Of a DNA stretch of 64,000 nucleotides, positions 35,801 through 47,800 are shown one piece after another. The notes under the pieces are model-generated. The model did no database searches and was not told the DNA's origin. It saw only the letters and a list, made by a program, of their open reading frames with translations. This stretch comes from Dendrolimus kikuchii (lineage: Eukaryota; Arthropoda; Insecta; Lepidoptera; Lasiocampidae), in the NCBI GenBank assembly GCA_019925095.2, contig CM034406.1, positions 13,550,388-13,614,387 of the forward strand, written 5' to 3'. Each line of letters starts with the position of its first letter. Within the stretch, counting starts at the first letter, position 1. The position numbers and the translations under genes were made by a program.

Positions 35801-38800
35801 TTCAGCAGCAAAAAGTCATGGTAGCGTAATTAACGCGTCCCAAACTCAAAGGGCGCGGGTTCGATCCTGGCCGGAAAGCATGCACCACTTAGTGCAGTTT
35901 TCTGACCTAATGTGCATATTGTCACAATTACCACGTGCTAACAACGGTTAAAGAAAACAACGTAATGCAACCTGCATATCGAGATAACCAATGTCAAACC
36001 CGCCAAGCCGGCTTGAACAAGCGTGGCGGGTATACTGTTCAAGTCACCATTATTATGTTAACAACCATCTCGCCAAAACAAAGAGACACACTAGAAAAAT
36101 GAACTCTATTCTAAATGTGATTAGTGTCAAATCGAGATGATTTCATACTAAACCAAAATTGTATTTCGAATTATGTATTTCAAATTGAATTACTTATTGC
36201 TAAATTTGCATTGAATGAAAAGCACCTTTCTTTCCTAATGTGAAATTAATGAAATCAATTCTGAAGACGTTTGAAACTTAAAAAAAACTCCTGATCACAG
36301 CAGTGTGATTGACGAAGAGGATGATATGTGCATAATAATATTTATTACGTTTAATCGAGGGTAAACACTGGGATTGGAAGTATCACTTATTGACTACTTA
36401 CAAACATTGTTAAAACTTCTAACCCATAAGGGCAGAGATCGAATCTTTAGTATTTTTGACTGACCCACCTATGTTTTATTACTAACTCTATGGACACAGA
36501 ACGATTTCACGTCGATAGATTATAATCTATCGGGAAATAATGCGTTAAATTGTAAGCAGTTTGTTCCGGTTCACAATATTTCAATAGCTCTCGAGATAGA
36601 TTATAATCTAACGGTCTGTACAATTTAACCATGACATATATACTCTAATATAGCCAATTAATAACGGCGTTCATTTTAACTTTATAACTAAGTTGCATTT
36701 GGCCACAGTACCTAACTATAATATTATTTCAGATGGAACAGAGATATTAGCCGAGCCCAGCTAACTAAAGATATATTATTAACCTACAAATTTTATAAAT
36801 AGTCTCAAGTTCCTGTTTCTAACCAGATATTTCAGTTCTCTTAATTAAATCAGGTTTTTCATACTTTTGTTTACATTCTTTAATACTTGATGACACTGCT
36901 TTTCAGCTTTGAGTTTTCGTTTTTACTAAATACTAACTGTCTTATTCATAGAGAGTTAGAGTAAGTTTGAACGCTTCTTTAACCACCATAAAGAACTGTT
37001 CAAACATACTTGACTATCAAATGTATCATCATCATGGAAACGCGAAGGAAGTTTCGCGGGCAGACGATAGTCTATAATATTATAATATGCTAAATATGTC
37101 GTCTCTCTACATTGAAGTTATTAAAAAAAAAAACAATTGGAATAGACTATATAAACGATGGAGACACGATGATTTTTTTTAGATTTCTTGTCTGTTAGTC
37201 GGTTTTTCTGTTTGTTCGGGATTTACGTAAAAACTACTAGGCCGATTGCGATTCGATTTTCGCTGATCGTGAGCAAATTCTCACACTTAAATTCTGCGCT
37301 ACCTTTTATTCCGGAATCGCACGGGAAATTTTCCGGGAACGGTTTAAAGAGGCCAGAATAAAAAAAAGCTTTCTTATTTCGATGCGATGTTTTTACTCAT
37401 TGATAGCAAATTTTCTGAAATTAAATCTGTGATACTTTTTATCCTGGGGATCCCGCGAATTTTCTCAGGAGCTGGTTAAAGTTGTTAGGACGCTTACAAA
37501 TTAGTTTATTTATTCTTACACGATTTTAGACACGATACATTATTTTTTAAATACAGCAATACTTTGTGTCCTGGGCATCTCACGGAAATTTTCCCGAGGG
37601 TGGTTTCTAGTGGTTAGTATGCATATAAATTAGCTTATACTAAAACACAATGCACTTTCTTTTTCAAATAAGTAAAAATAGAAAAAGTATAAATTATTTA
37701 TTTGCATAACAATTAGTTGATTCAGATTCAATTGAAACTAAAACGATGGTTTACGTTCTTTTCCGAATACTTTGTTAGTTTATATTCCGGGAACCCCGCG
37801 AAAACTTCCTTGGAGTGGTTTAAAGTCGTTATACTGCATAAAAATTGGCTGATTCCGATACGATTTCACCAGAACGTTAGATTAAGCTTTTTTCAATGAC
37901 TGGGGTATATTATATATATGTATAGTATGATCTCAGTATAGATCATGAGAATTCATATACGTATTAGACATTAAAATAGTATCCAAGAAACATCAATTAT
38001 TCATTGCTGATAAAAAAAGGTTTATCTCGAATTCTAAATTTCTTATGTATTGAAACTCTTTAGTAGATATTTCAACAAACTCACATATACATAGAAAATA
38101 TACTCACATATACATAGTGTATTATGTCAAATGAAATGTTAAAATTAAATTAATATTGTAAAATAGCTTTGTCTGTACATTGAAGCTATTAAAAAAACCA
38201 ATTGGGATCCAATTGTTTGATTGATGGAAAATTGAAACAATTAATGTTTTTTTTTTCATAAATATGTTAATTTCTATGAGGTTTTCACTATTATACAGAC
38301 ATTTTTTACTTAAATGTTGAAAAAGCTAATATCATGGGAATTCTAGTGTAATTTTTCAGGAAACCGGATTCACTTTTTCATGTTTTTACTCCTATACTTT
38401 AGTGACGGAAAGTTCCAAAATTTTCTTGGGAATAATGCGCCTAGATATAGCATGAAAACTATTCGTGTTACTCTTATTACAGCATAGTTTAATACTTTAT
38501 GACATTTTTATACATGACCATATTGGGACTCTTGAGATTTCCCGGGATTTCCTTCCACTTCCAAACCACTAGATCAACTTTGACGCAATGTTCGCAAATC
38601 ACAAGACACTGTCTGTAATTATTAGAAATCCTTAGTGAAGAAACATCTGTAGTTGAATAAGTCTTTAGTAAATTACAAATATCGGGAGTTTATGAATATA
38701 TCCAGGATTCATGTATTGTCATATTAAATATTTATTCAATTTTACATATTGATAAAATAACTTTAATCTTTGCTATCTAAGTAATGAAAATGAAGTCGAA

Positions 38801-41800
38801 GGCCAATACTAGTTACGTTATAAAAATGAAAAAGATTTTTATAACAGTAATAATACTATTGGAATTTTGATTTAGTATGAAATCATCTCGATTTGACACT
38901 AATCACATTTAGAATAGTGTTGGTGTTGCAGTGGACTGTAGGACTGTAGAGGGTTGGTCGCTGGTTCGGGTAACCGATTTTCCGAAATGAAAACAACCGA
39001 AAACGATGCTACGGGAGGCTTCGACTTCGTTGGGAGCTTCTTCTTATGAACTGCGAACGAACTAAACGAACTACTCACGAACTACTCACGAACTACTCAC
39101 GAACTACAAAAAATGCGCCCCAAAGGCGTCCTATATTTATAGAGGCTACCTCCGCCGACCCCTCGCTTCGTCGTAACACCCCCTTTACTTTATTTCCTTA
39201 ATTTTACATACATTAAGCCTTATGTTAACTTACCACTATTATACATTTTGGTACACCCTAGATCTTAGTACATTTCGAGGGTCCTTACACAGTTGTGACC
39301 CATGGTTTTTGTTAGCGGGACGTCGTAATGGGCGTTTACCTCGCCCCCCGCTTCATTAGTATAAATATAAAGCGCTGAGCGCCCTTACCATTACCTCATT
39401 ACAAAAACGTGCGCTGTCGAGCGCGGACCTCTGCCTGCACCATCATTATGGCCTACTCGCGTTCGGAGTAGGCAGTAGTGCAGGCATACCTCACGGATCC
39501 CGGGCTCCGGTTGCGTTCTGCAGTCCCGTAGCCCGGTTTCCGCTACCCTTTTGGGTCCCGGGTTCCAGGCGGCGTTCTGCACGCCTGTAACCCGGTTCCC
39601 TTTACATGCTGAGTCCCGGGCTCCAGGCGGCGTTCTGCACGCCTGTAGCCCGGTCTCATTTACCGGGATCTAATAGGGTCCTACTGGTCAATAAAAGGCA
39701 CAACGCTACAACATTTATTTCCTAGTGAGTTAAGGCTTATTACATTTTATATTCAATTCTTATAATTATAATTTATTTATTTAATTTCAAATTAATAACG
39801 GTTAAAAATAAACTATATCTATCTCAGTCCGACCCGTCTCTTTCCTGCGCCTAACGGTCGCGTATACATAGTCTGTGAGGCTTAGCAAATTATACCTATG
39901 TTCTTATCGCCTATTGAGACGGGTCGGTGAGTTTCATACATTGTGTTTGTCGTCGTCAACATTCTCCCGCCGTCGCGTCTCGCGATTCTCCTATGGGCAG
40001 CACGACGACTCTCTTGGTAGGCCGCCTCAGCACTCGTCCGCTGGCCGTCGTCACGTCCAGGACTCGAACCTCGCCGTCTCTGCCGGGATGCACTGCAGTC
40101 ACTCGTCCTCGGGGCCATGTGTTACGGGGCAGATTTGGGTCGCAAATAATAACCAAATCGCCTACCTTAGGGTTGTCACCACTTGCGTAGGGCTCCCGCC
40201 GGTATTGTAGTAGCGGCAGGTACTCCCGCACCCACCGTCGCCAGAAGACATCGGCGAGGTACTGCGCGCGTCTCCAGTGCGCGCGCGCAGTCACGTCGCT
40301 GGCCTCGAAGTTCCCGGGGGCCGGCATGTGGCAGTTCGGCCCCAGGAGTAGCAGGTTCGGCGTGATGGCTGGGGGCTCGTCGGGACCCACGGCCACATGA
40401 GTGAGCGGCCGCGAGTTCACGGTGGCTTCGACTTCGGCGAGCAGTGTGGCGAGCGTCTCATCGCTCGGGCGCTGCTCGCGCAGGGTGACGCGCAACGCCT
40501 CTTTGACGGTGCGCACCATGCGCTCCCAGGCGCCGGCCATGAAGGGTGCCGCCGGCGGTAAGAACCGCCAGGCGATCTGCCGGCGCGACGCTTCCTCTTC
40601 GACGGCGCGCCCAGCCTCCGCGAGTTCGCGGTCGGCCGAGCGGAAACACGTAGCGTTGTCGCTCCAGAGTTCGGTGGGGACGCCGCGCCGCGCTATGAAG
40701 CGGCGCAGCGCGTTGATGGCTGAGTCAGCACTCAGCGACGCGACGACCTCGAGGTGTAGTGCCCGTGACGTCATACATGTGAATAACGCCACATATCTCT
40801 TCTCCCGGTGACGGCCCACGGTCACCTCCAGTGGGCCAAAGTAGTCTACGCCCGTGAAGGTGAAGGGGCGCGAGTGATGCGCCAGGCGAGCTGCAGGCAG
40901 GCTCCCCGTCGATGGACTCGCTGGCTGGGCCCTCCTCAGTCGGCATTGGAGGCAGTTCCTCAACACTGCTTTGACTGAGGGCCGTATCTTCATAACCCAC
41001 AGCCGCTGTCGTAGCTCGTTGACCACCATCTCGACGCCACCATGGTGTAGTTTCTCGTGTACATGTTGTATGTACAACTTTGTGTATTTATGTTTCCCGT
41101 CTAAGATGGCAGGATTGGCCATCTCGTAGCTTATTTCTTGCGCCTCGTCGATTCTTCCTCGCAGCCGCAATATGTTATGTTCGTCGGTTTCTATAGTTAA
41201 ACCGGCGAGCTCTCCCTTGTTATGACGTCGACGTATCGTATCGAGCGGTTTATCGCCGAACGATTCGCGTTGTGCGAGCGCAATGAGTTTACGCTCAGAC
41301 AACATTAACATTTTCCCGTTGATTTTCTTGAATTTTCTTTCAACGTTATTTTCTTTTGGACACTTCGATTTTTCTTTGTTCTTCTTCTTTATGTTTTTCT
41401 TCCACTCTTCGTCTGGAGTAGGATTCTTCTTTGTTCTTTTACGGCGCGCGGCTGCCACCGTGTTCGTGGGTCGTTTGCATAGTCTGATAAATTGAAGTAC
41501 GCGTCCCATCGTTCTCACTATGGTAGTCCAACGTGAGAAACGTTTGAAGTCGATGACGATGACGTCATTGTCTTCAGTTAATGTTGCGCACTTTTCTTCT
41601 CCGGTGGTTGGCACCTCGGTCTTCGTTTCTTGCGGCCATTTTTCTATGTCAAGATACAGGAACTTGGGGCCCGTAAACCACCTGTGTTGTGGGTTGAAGT
41701 CACTTGGTGTTTTACGCGTTGCGTCGTCTGCAACGTTCTGCGCCGAGGGTAACCATCGCCATTCATTCTTCTTAGTGAGGTCTTCTATTTCGGCGAGGCG

Positions 41801-44800
41801 ATGGGCCACGAACGTTTTGTAAGTTCGCGGTTCCGCTCGAATCCATGCTAGCGTAGTGCGCGAGTCGCTCCAGTATGTGTGACGGTGTAATTCCCAGTCG
41901 TGTCCCTCTTGCACGGACTTGCTCAGGCGGGCTCCCAGGACGGCTGCTTGGAGTTCGAGTCGCGGAATGGAGACTGGTTTCATTGGTGTCACGCGACTTT
42001 TAGCTGCCGCTATCATGACGTTGACCCGGCCGTCCGCCCGTGTCGTGCGTATGTACACAACCGCAGCGTATGCCTCTTCACTAGCATCGACGAATGTGTG
42101 CAACTCCCTGATCGCTGCCGGTGAATATTCGTAGCAGCGTGGAATGCGTAAGTTAGGTAGAGATATCAAGTCTCTCAGCCAATTTTTCCATTTGTCTTGC
42201 AATTCCTCCGGGATGACTTCGTCCCATGTTGTTTTATATTTCCATGTATCTTGCATGATGCGTTTCGCCGGTGTGGTGAGGGGGGAAATGAACCCCAGGG
42301 GGTCGAATATTGACATGATGAGTCCCAGTGCTTCTCTCTTCGTCGGCATTCGACTCCCCTCCAATACTTCTGCCGGAACTCTTCTTTGATTGACACGAAA
42401 GCCAAGCGTGTCTTCTCTCACGTGCCACATCAGACCCAATGTTTTTTCTATTTCGCTCCCGCCGATTTCAACGGTGGTTTGACCGGATGGCGCGAAGCTT
42501 GAAATCGCCTCCTTATAATTGGAGGTCCACCCTCGGAGTTGGAAACCCGCTCGCCGCTGTATGTTGTCAACGGCAGCTGTCATTTTCCTGGCTTCTTCAA
42601 CTGTTTGAAGGCTTTGCAGATAGTCGTCCATGTAATGATTGACCACTATTGCCCTCGCCGCTTCTCTGTCTTCATTTTCAAATTCCCTTGCGTTCTTGTT
42701 TTTCACGTACAAGGCTACGCAAGGCGAAGACGTTGCACCAAAGATGAGCGACGTCATTCTATATTCCTCTGGAGGCTCGCTATCGCGGCGGTTGCCACGC
42801 CACAGAAAGCGTAATGCATCCCTGTCGGCTTCTATGATCTTCACTTGCATGAACATTTCCTTTATGTCGGCAGACACTGCCACTGGATACTGCCGGTACT
42901 TCATGATGACTCCCGGTAGTGATCGAAGAAGGTCGGGTCCAGGCAGCAACATATCGTTCAGACTTCTGCCATGATACTTGGCGGCTGCGTCGTGGACCAC
43001 CCTTATTTTCTCCTTGTCTGGATTCACGACGGCGAAGTGGGGAAGATACCACGTCCTCCCGCTGGTGGGGGGAGTGGAGGCGCGCTCGGCGTAGCCTGAC
43101 AACATTAAATTTCCAATTCTCTCTTCATACTTCGCTTTAAGCTCTTCATCGCGATCCAATTTTTTTTCTAAGTTCTGAAGTCTCTTCAATGCATTTTCAT
43201 AATTATTTGGCATAGGTGAACTTTCATCTTTCCATAAAAGTCCCGTTTCAAATTGTCCATTTTCCAAACGACGAGTTTTCTTTTCCAATATTTCCAAGGC
43301 GCGTTGTTGTGGATCGCTAACCTGCGTTCTGGGTTCGATTCCCAGTGATTCCAACGCGAAATATTTTTTCATAATTTCTTCAAGCGGGTCGTGGTCTTCT
43401 TCCATCATGCTCAAGTGTGAGCAGAACACGACCGGCGATGTGGTTGAGGTGCGGCAGCCGTGCAGCACCCAACCCAGCTGCGTACGAGAGGCGACCGGTT
43501 GGTGACGCGGGCCTTTACGTACTTCATTTGAAATAATCAGCTCCCAATTATCTTGGCCGATTAGTATCTTCGGTGTAGCTCTTTCATAGATGAGTACATT
43601 TTCTATCTCCTGCAGATGTGCACAGCCCTGCACATCGCTCCGATGAACGGTCTGGCTGAAGAAGCTCATGTTCTTTATTGTGCGAGCGTCCCTCAGTGTG
43701 TGTTCTTCTGTTTCATATGAGCCTCTTATCCTGGCGGACACTCGCATGCTGTAGTCATGCGATGATTCTTCACCGTTGACTCCCTGCATCTTCATGGGAT
43801 CCCGTGGTCCGCTAAGTCCCAGTTGCTCGGCCAGCTGCGCATCAATAATGGTCACGGTGCTGCCTTCGTCCAATAGTGCGTAGGTGTGACGACTGCCCCT
43901 CGGTCCGGTTATAGCGACCGGGGCCACCTTCAGATAGGCACGTCGTTTGTTTCTTCCATCATTGATAACGCTGTTGATCGCGGACGCTAACACTTCTCCC
44001 GCCGGTTCTGACGTCACACTCACTGCACTTGGACTTACCTCGTTAACTTCAGGTCTCCTTTGGTGATGCAGCAAGCGGTGGTGGTGTAGCGTACACCTTT
44101 CCACCCCACACGGCGGGGCGCGGCACGAAGAACGTCGATGCCTACTTCGCAGGCAGCGGAAGCACACTTTACACTTTTTGGCTAAGTCCCACCGCGCGCT
44201 CACATCCGCACCGACGAACTTGCGGCAATCGCTAAGTTTATGATCGCGTTTGCAGACTGGGCACGGTTCACTTTTTCTCATATTCACGCGTTCACTGTCG
44301 TTGTTCACTATGTGTATGTGCTCCGTCCTCCTTTTCGATCGTGCCATCTCGCTCTCGCGTTCGATCGGTGCATACGCGGCGCACTTGTCTGCCTCTTCAT
44401 TCAGGAAGCTCGCAAGTTTCTTAAGTTCCGGAACCCCTTCGGTCTTCACAGCTGCATAGTCGTACCACTTGTTCCTTACGATTGGAGTCAGCTTCTCCAC
44501 TGCCGCGCGTAGCATCTCTGGGCTATGTAAATACTGCGGCTTGTTCAATACTTCAATTGTTGCTACTAGGTTTGCCATCTTGTTGGCAAATAGGCACAAG
44601 TCCCGAGGGCTGTCGGTGACTCGTGTCCATGTCTTCATTTTCTCCATTTCTCCCAGCACAAGGGCATCTGGACGGCCGAACCTTCTTTCCAATGCCTTCA
44701 AAATATCTTCAGGCCCCGTCTGGGTAATCAGCAGGGCACTGACGGCCTCCAGTGCGGCTCCCCTTAGGCTTCTACGTAGGCGCGCGACGTTCTCCCCTGC

Positions 44801-47800
44801 TGAGAAGCTCCCTCCCGTTTCCCGAAAGGCTGCCTGGAAGGACAGCCATTCGCCACTATTTCCATTAAAAGTCGGGAGTTCTTGCATGTATCGCTGCGCC
44901 TGTCTTGTGCTCGTTCGCGCCGCTTCAGTGATCGCTTCTGCCAGTGACGTCACATCCATGACGTTTGAACGTGCAGGCGGGCCTCGTTCTGAGACCCGTT
45001 GTCCGCGTGCCATATTTCCGACGTGGACGCCCTGTCCCCGTTCATTCATTCTCCCTATATCGCTGGCTAACGTCGCTGGGGCGGGGGGGGGGGGGGGCTG
45101 TTCTGTGGCATGTGGTTCCTGCGTTTGCGGCAGTCTCTCGAACCACATGTCCACTCTTCTTGATGGTAGTTCGCTTTCTTCGATGACGTCATCATCGTCC
45201 GATGATTCGGCTTGTAGCCTATTTATTCTCGCTTGTTCGAGTTCAACGGCTGCCTCCAACTGTTTCAACTTCAATGCGGCTAGTCTCTCTTTGGCTTCCA
45301 GCTCGGCAAGTCGTCTGCGGGAAGTCGTGGAGCGTAGTGACTGCGGTCTTGAAGTTTCTTCTAGAGTGCATTCTTTTCTGCGAAGTATTTCGCGTAAAAC
45401 TGGCGGTGGTTGTGGCTGCAAATCCGTAACAGAGACCGGCATTGTTGCTTTTACTGTCGTTGCCGACGCCGTTGGCGTTGCTTTTACGGCAGTTGCTTTT
45501 ACTGTCGTTGCTTTTACGGTCGTTGCTTTTACTGAGCTAGTCTCTGTTCCGGATTCCGCCGTGACACTGCCAGTTGTCGTTGAGGTTGTTGCTACCTCTG
45601 TCGCACTCTTCTTGTTCGCCTGCGCAGCGTCCTTTTCGATTCTGCTTCTCGTATTCGGCATACTTCAGTTCTTCCAATACGGCTCGAAGCTGACCAGACG
45701 ATGTTGGTGTTGCAGTGGACTGTAGGACTGTAGAGGGTTGGTCGCTGGTTCGGGTAACCGATTTTCCGAAATGAAAACAACCGAAAACGATGCTACGGGA
45801 GGCTTCGACTTCGTTGGCGTTGGCGGGAGGGAGCTTCTTCTTATGAACTGCGAACGAACTAAACGAACTACTCACGAACTACTCACGAACTACTCACGAA
45901 CTACTCACGAACTACAAAAATGCGCCCCAAAGGCGTCCTATATTTATAGAGGCTGCCTCCGCCGACCCCTCGCTTCGTCGTAACACCCCCTTTACTTTAT
46001 TTCCTTAATTCTACATACATTAAGCCTTATGTTAACTTACCACTATCATACATTTTAGTACACCCTAGATCTTAGTATATTTCGAGGGTCCTTACACAGT
46101 TGTGACCCATGGTTTTTGTTAGCGGGACGTCGTAATGGGCGTTTACCTCGCCCCCCGCTTCATTAGTATAAATATAAAGCGCTGAGCGCCCTTACCATTA
46201 CCTCCGCCCGATCATGACATACGCGAGTGTGGTATTCGGCCATGCCAAGCCTGCCCTATTAGATAAACTGCAAATTGTGCAGAATAAATTCATGCGCAGA
46301 GCCGTCGGTGCTCCCCTCTATATGCGTAACGTCGACCTCCACCGCGATCTGGAGCTTCCCTCCATCAAAAACTACATTACGTCGCTCTCGCGTAAGTATT
46401 TCGATCTCGCGCCGCATCATCGAAATCCGCTCGTCGTGTCCGCGTCCGATTATAAGCCTCGGCGAAAGGCTCTCGTACGACGACCGCGTAACGTCCTCAC
46501 GGACAGGGTCGACGTTATCACAAAACGGCTGGCCCGGATCAGCCCGCCCGCGGTTAGGACGGCAGGCTGGCAGGCACGGACAGACAGACACAGACGGCGG
46601 CGTCTCAGGCGCCGCCAATCAAGATCTCTCCACGTCCCTGCGAGGGACGCTAGGAGACATAGCCCCCCCACAGGATAGACTAGGCGTGTTGCTGGGAAGT
46701 TTCTTTCGCCGTTTCTTCTCTCCCAGCCATAACACGTTGCGAAACGGCAGTAAGATAGCGTAGGCCGCCGCAAACCACCGATCCCGGCCCGCCGGAATCC
46801 TTCCCCTCGGGCTTTATATTACCCGTCGCCCGCTCTCAATTAGTGCTTTGTGTCGCCCTATGGTGGCCATCATTAAATTCATCCCCCTCTCATGGCAACA
46901 GTTCAGCCGAGGTAAAACTCCTTAGGGAGCTCCCTCGAGCAAGTTGCCCCCCCGGGCTCGAGCGCCTTCGCTTCGCGAAGGCACTCGCCCCAAAAACCCC
47001 GGTAAAGTTGTAAGGTCTTCGGACCAACAACATAAAGTCAAGTCCAATAAAAAAAAAAAAAAACTTACCATTACCTCATTACAAAAACGTGCGCTGTCGA
47101 GCGCGGACCTCTGCCTGCACTATCATTATGGCCTACTCGCGTTCGGAGTAGGCAGTAGTGCAGGCATACCTCACGGATCCCGGGCTCCGGTTGCGTTCTG
47201 CAGTCCCGTAGCCCGGTTTCCGCTACCCTTTTGGGTCCCGGGTTCCAGGCGGCGTTCTGCACGCCTGTAACCCGGTTCCCTTTACATGCTGAGTCCCGGG
47301 CTCCAGGCGGCGTTCTGCACGCCTGTAGCCCGGTCTCATTTACCGGGATCTAATAGGGTCCTACTGGTCAATAAAAGGCACAACGCTACAACATTTATTT
47401 CCTAGTGAGTTAAGGCTTATTACATTTTATATTCAATTCTTATAATTATAATTTATTTATTTAATTTCAAATTAATAACGGTTAAAAATAAACTATATCT
47501 ATCTCAGTCCGACCCGTCTCTTTCCTGCGCCTAACGGTCGCGTATACATAGTCTGTGAGGCTTAGCAAATTATACCTATATTCGACAATGGTTGTACCGA
47601 TACTAATGATCACTTTCGATGTTCTTATCTATTTGATCATCTTGGCTGCTTCTTTCTATAAGACGCTGACTGTACAATTTAATATTATTAACAACCAATT
47701 TCTTAAACTTTAATTAATTTTTCACAGAAATATCTAGGTAAACTGAGACCAGAAGGAAGAATTGAACAATTAAATCCAGGGCAGACATTAAAATATAGGG

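Larger units (their letters stand above)
38919..47580 (-). mobile_element. BEL/Pao LTR retrotransposon, gag-pol intact
   Basis: Minus-strand element. 3' LTR at 38919-39961 (TGTTG...CAACA), gag-pol at 39956-45661, primer-binding site 45681-45696, 5' LTR from 45702. The LTRs are nearly identical apart from small indels in short tandem repeats, which points to recent insertion. The outer end of the 5' LTR is rearranged after 47580, so the last 60 or so bases and the target duplication cannot be found. The 5' LTR carries a jockey fragment (46205-47064). It sits in intron 1 of gene B, antisense to the gene. Confidence 0.92.

Noticed and set aside
44469..45725. 418-codon plus-strand open frame opposite the BEL polyprotein
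   Set aside because: A shadow of gag-pol codon bias; its Ser/Ala/Val-rich composition mirrors the antisense of VKAT and Pro-rich coding.
46275..46763. 162-codon frame in the jockey fragment
   Set aside because: The frame at 46214 matches jockey reverse transcriptase; this one is the overlapping frame.
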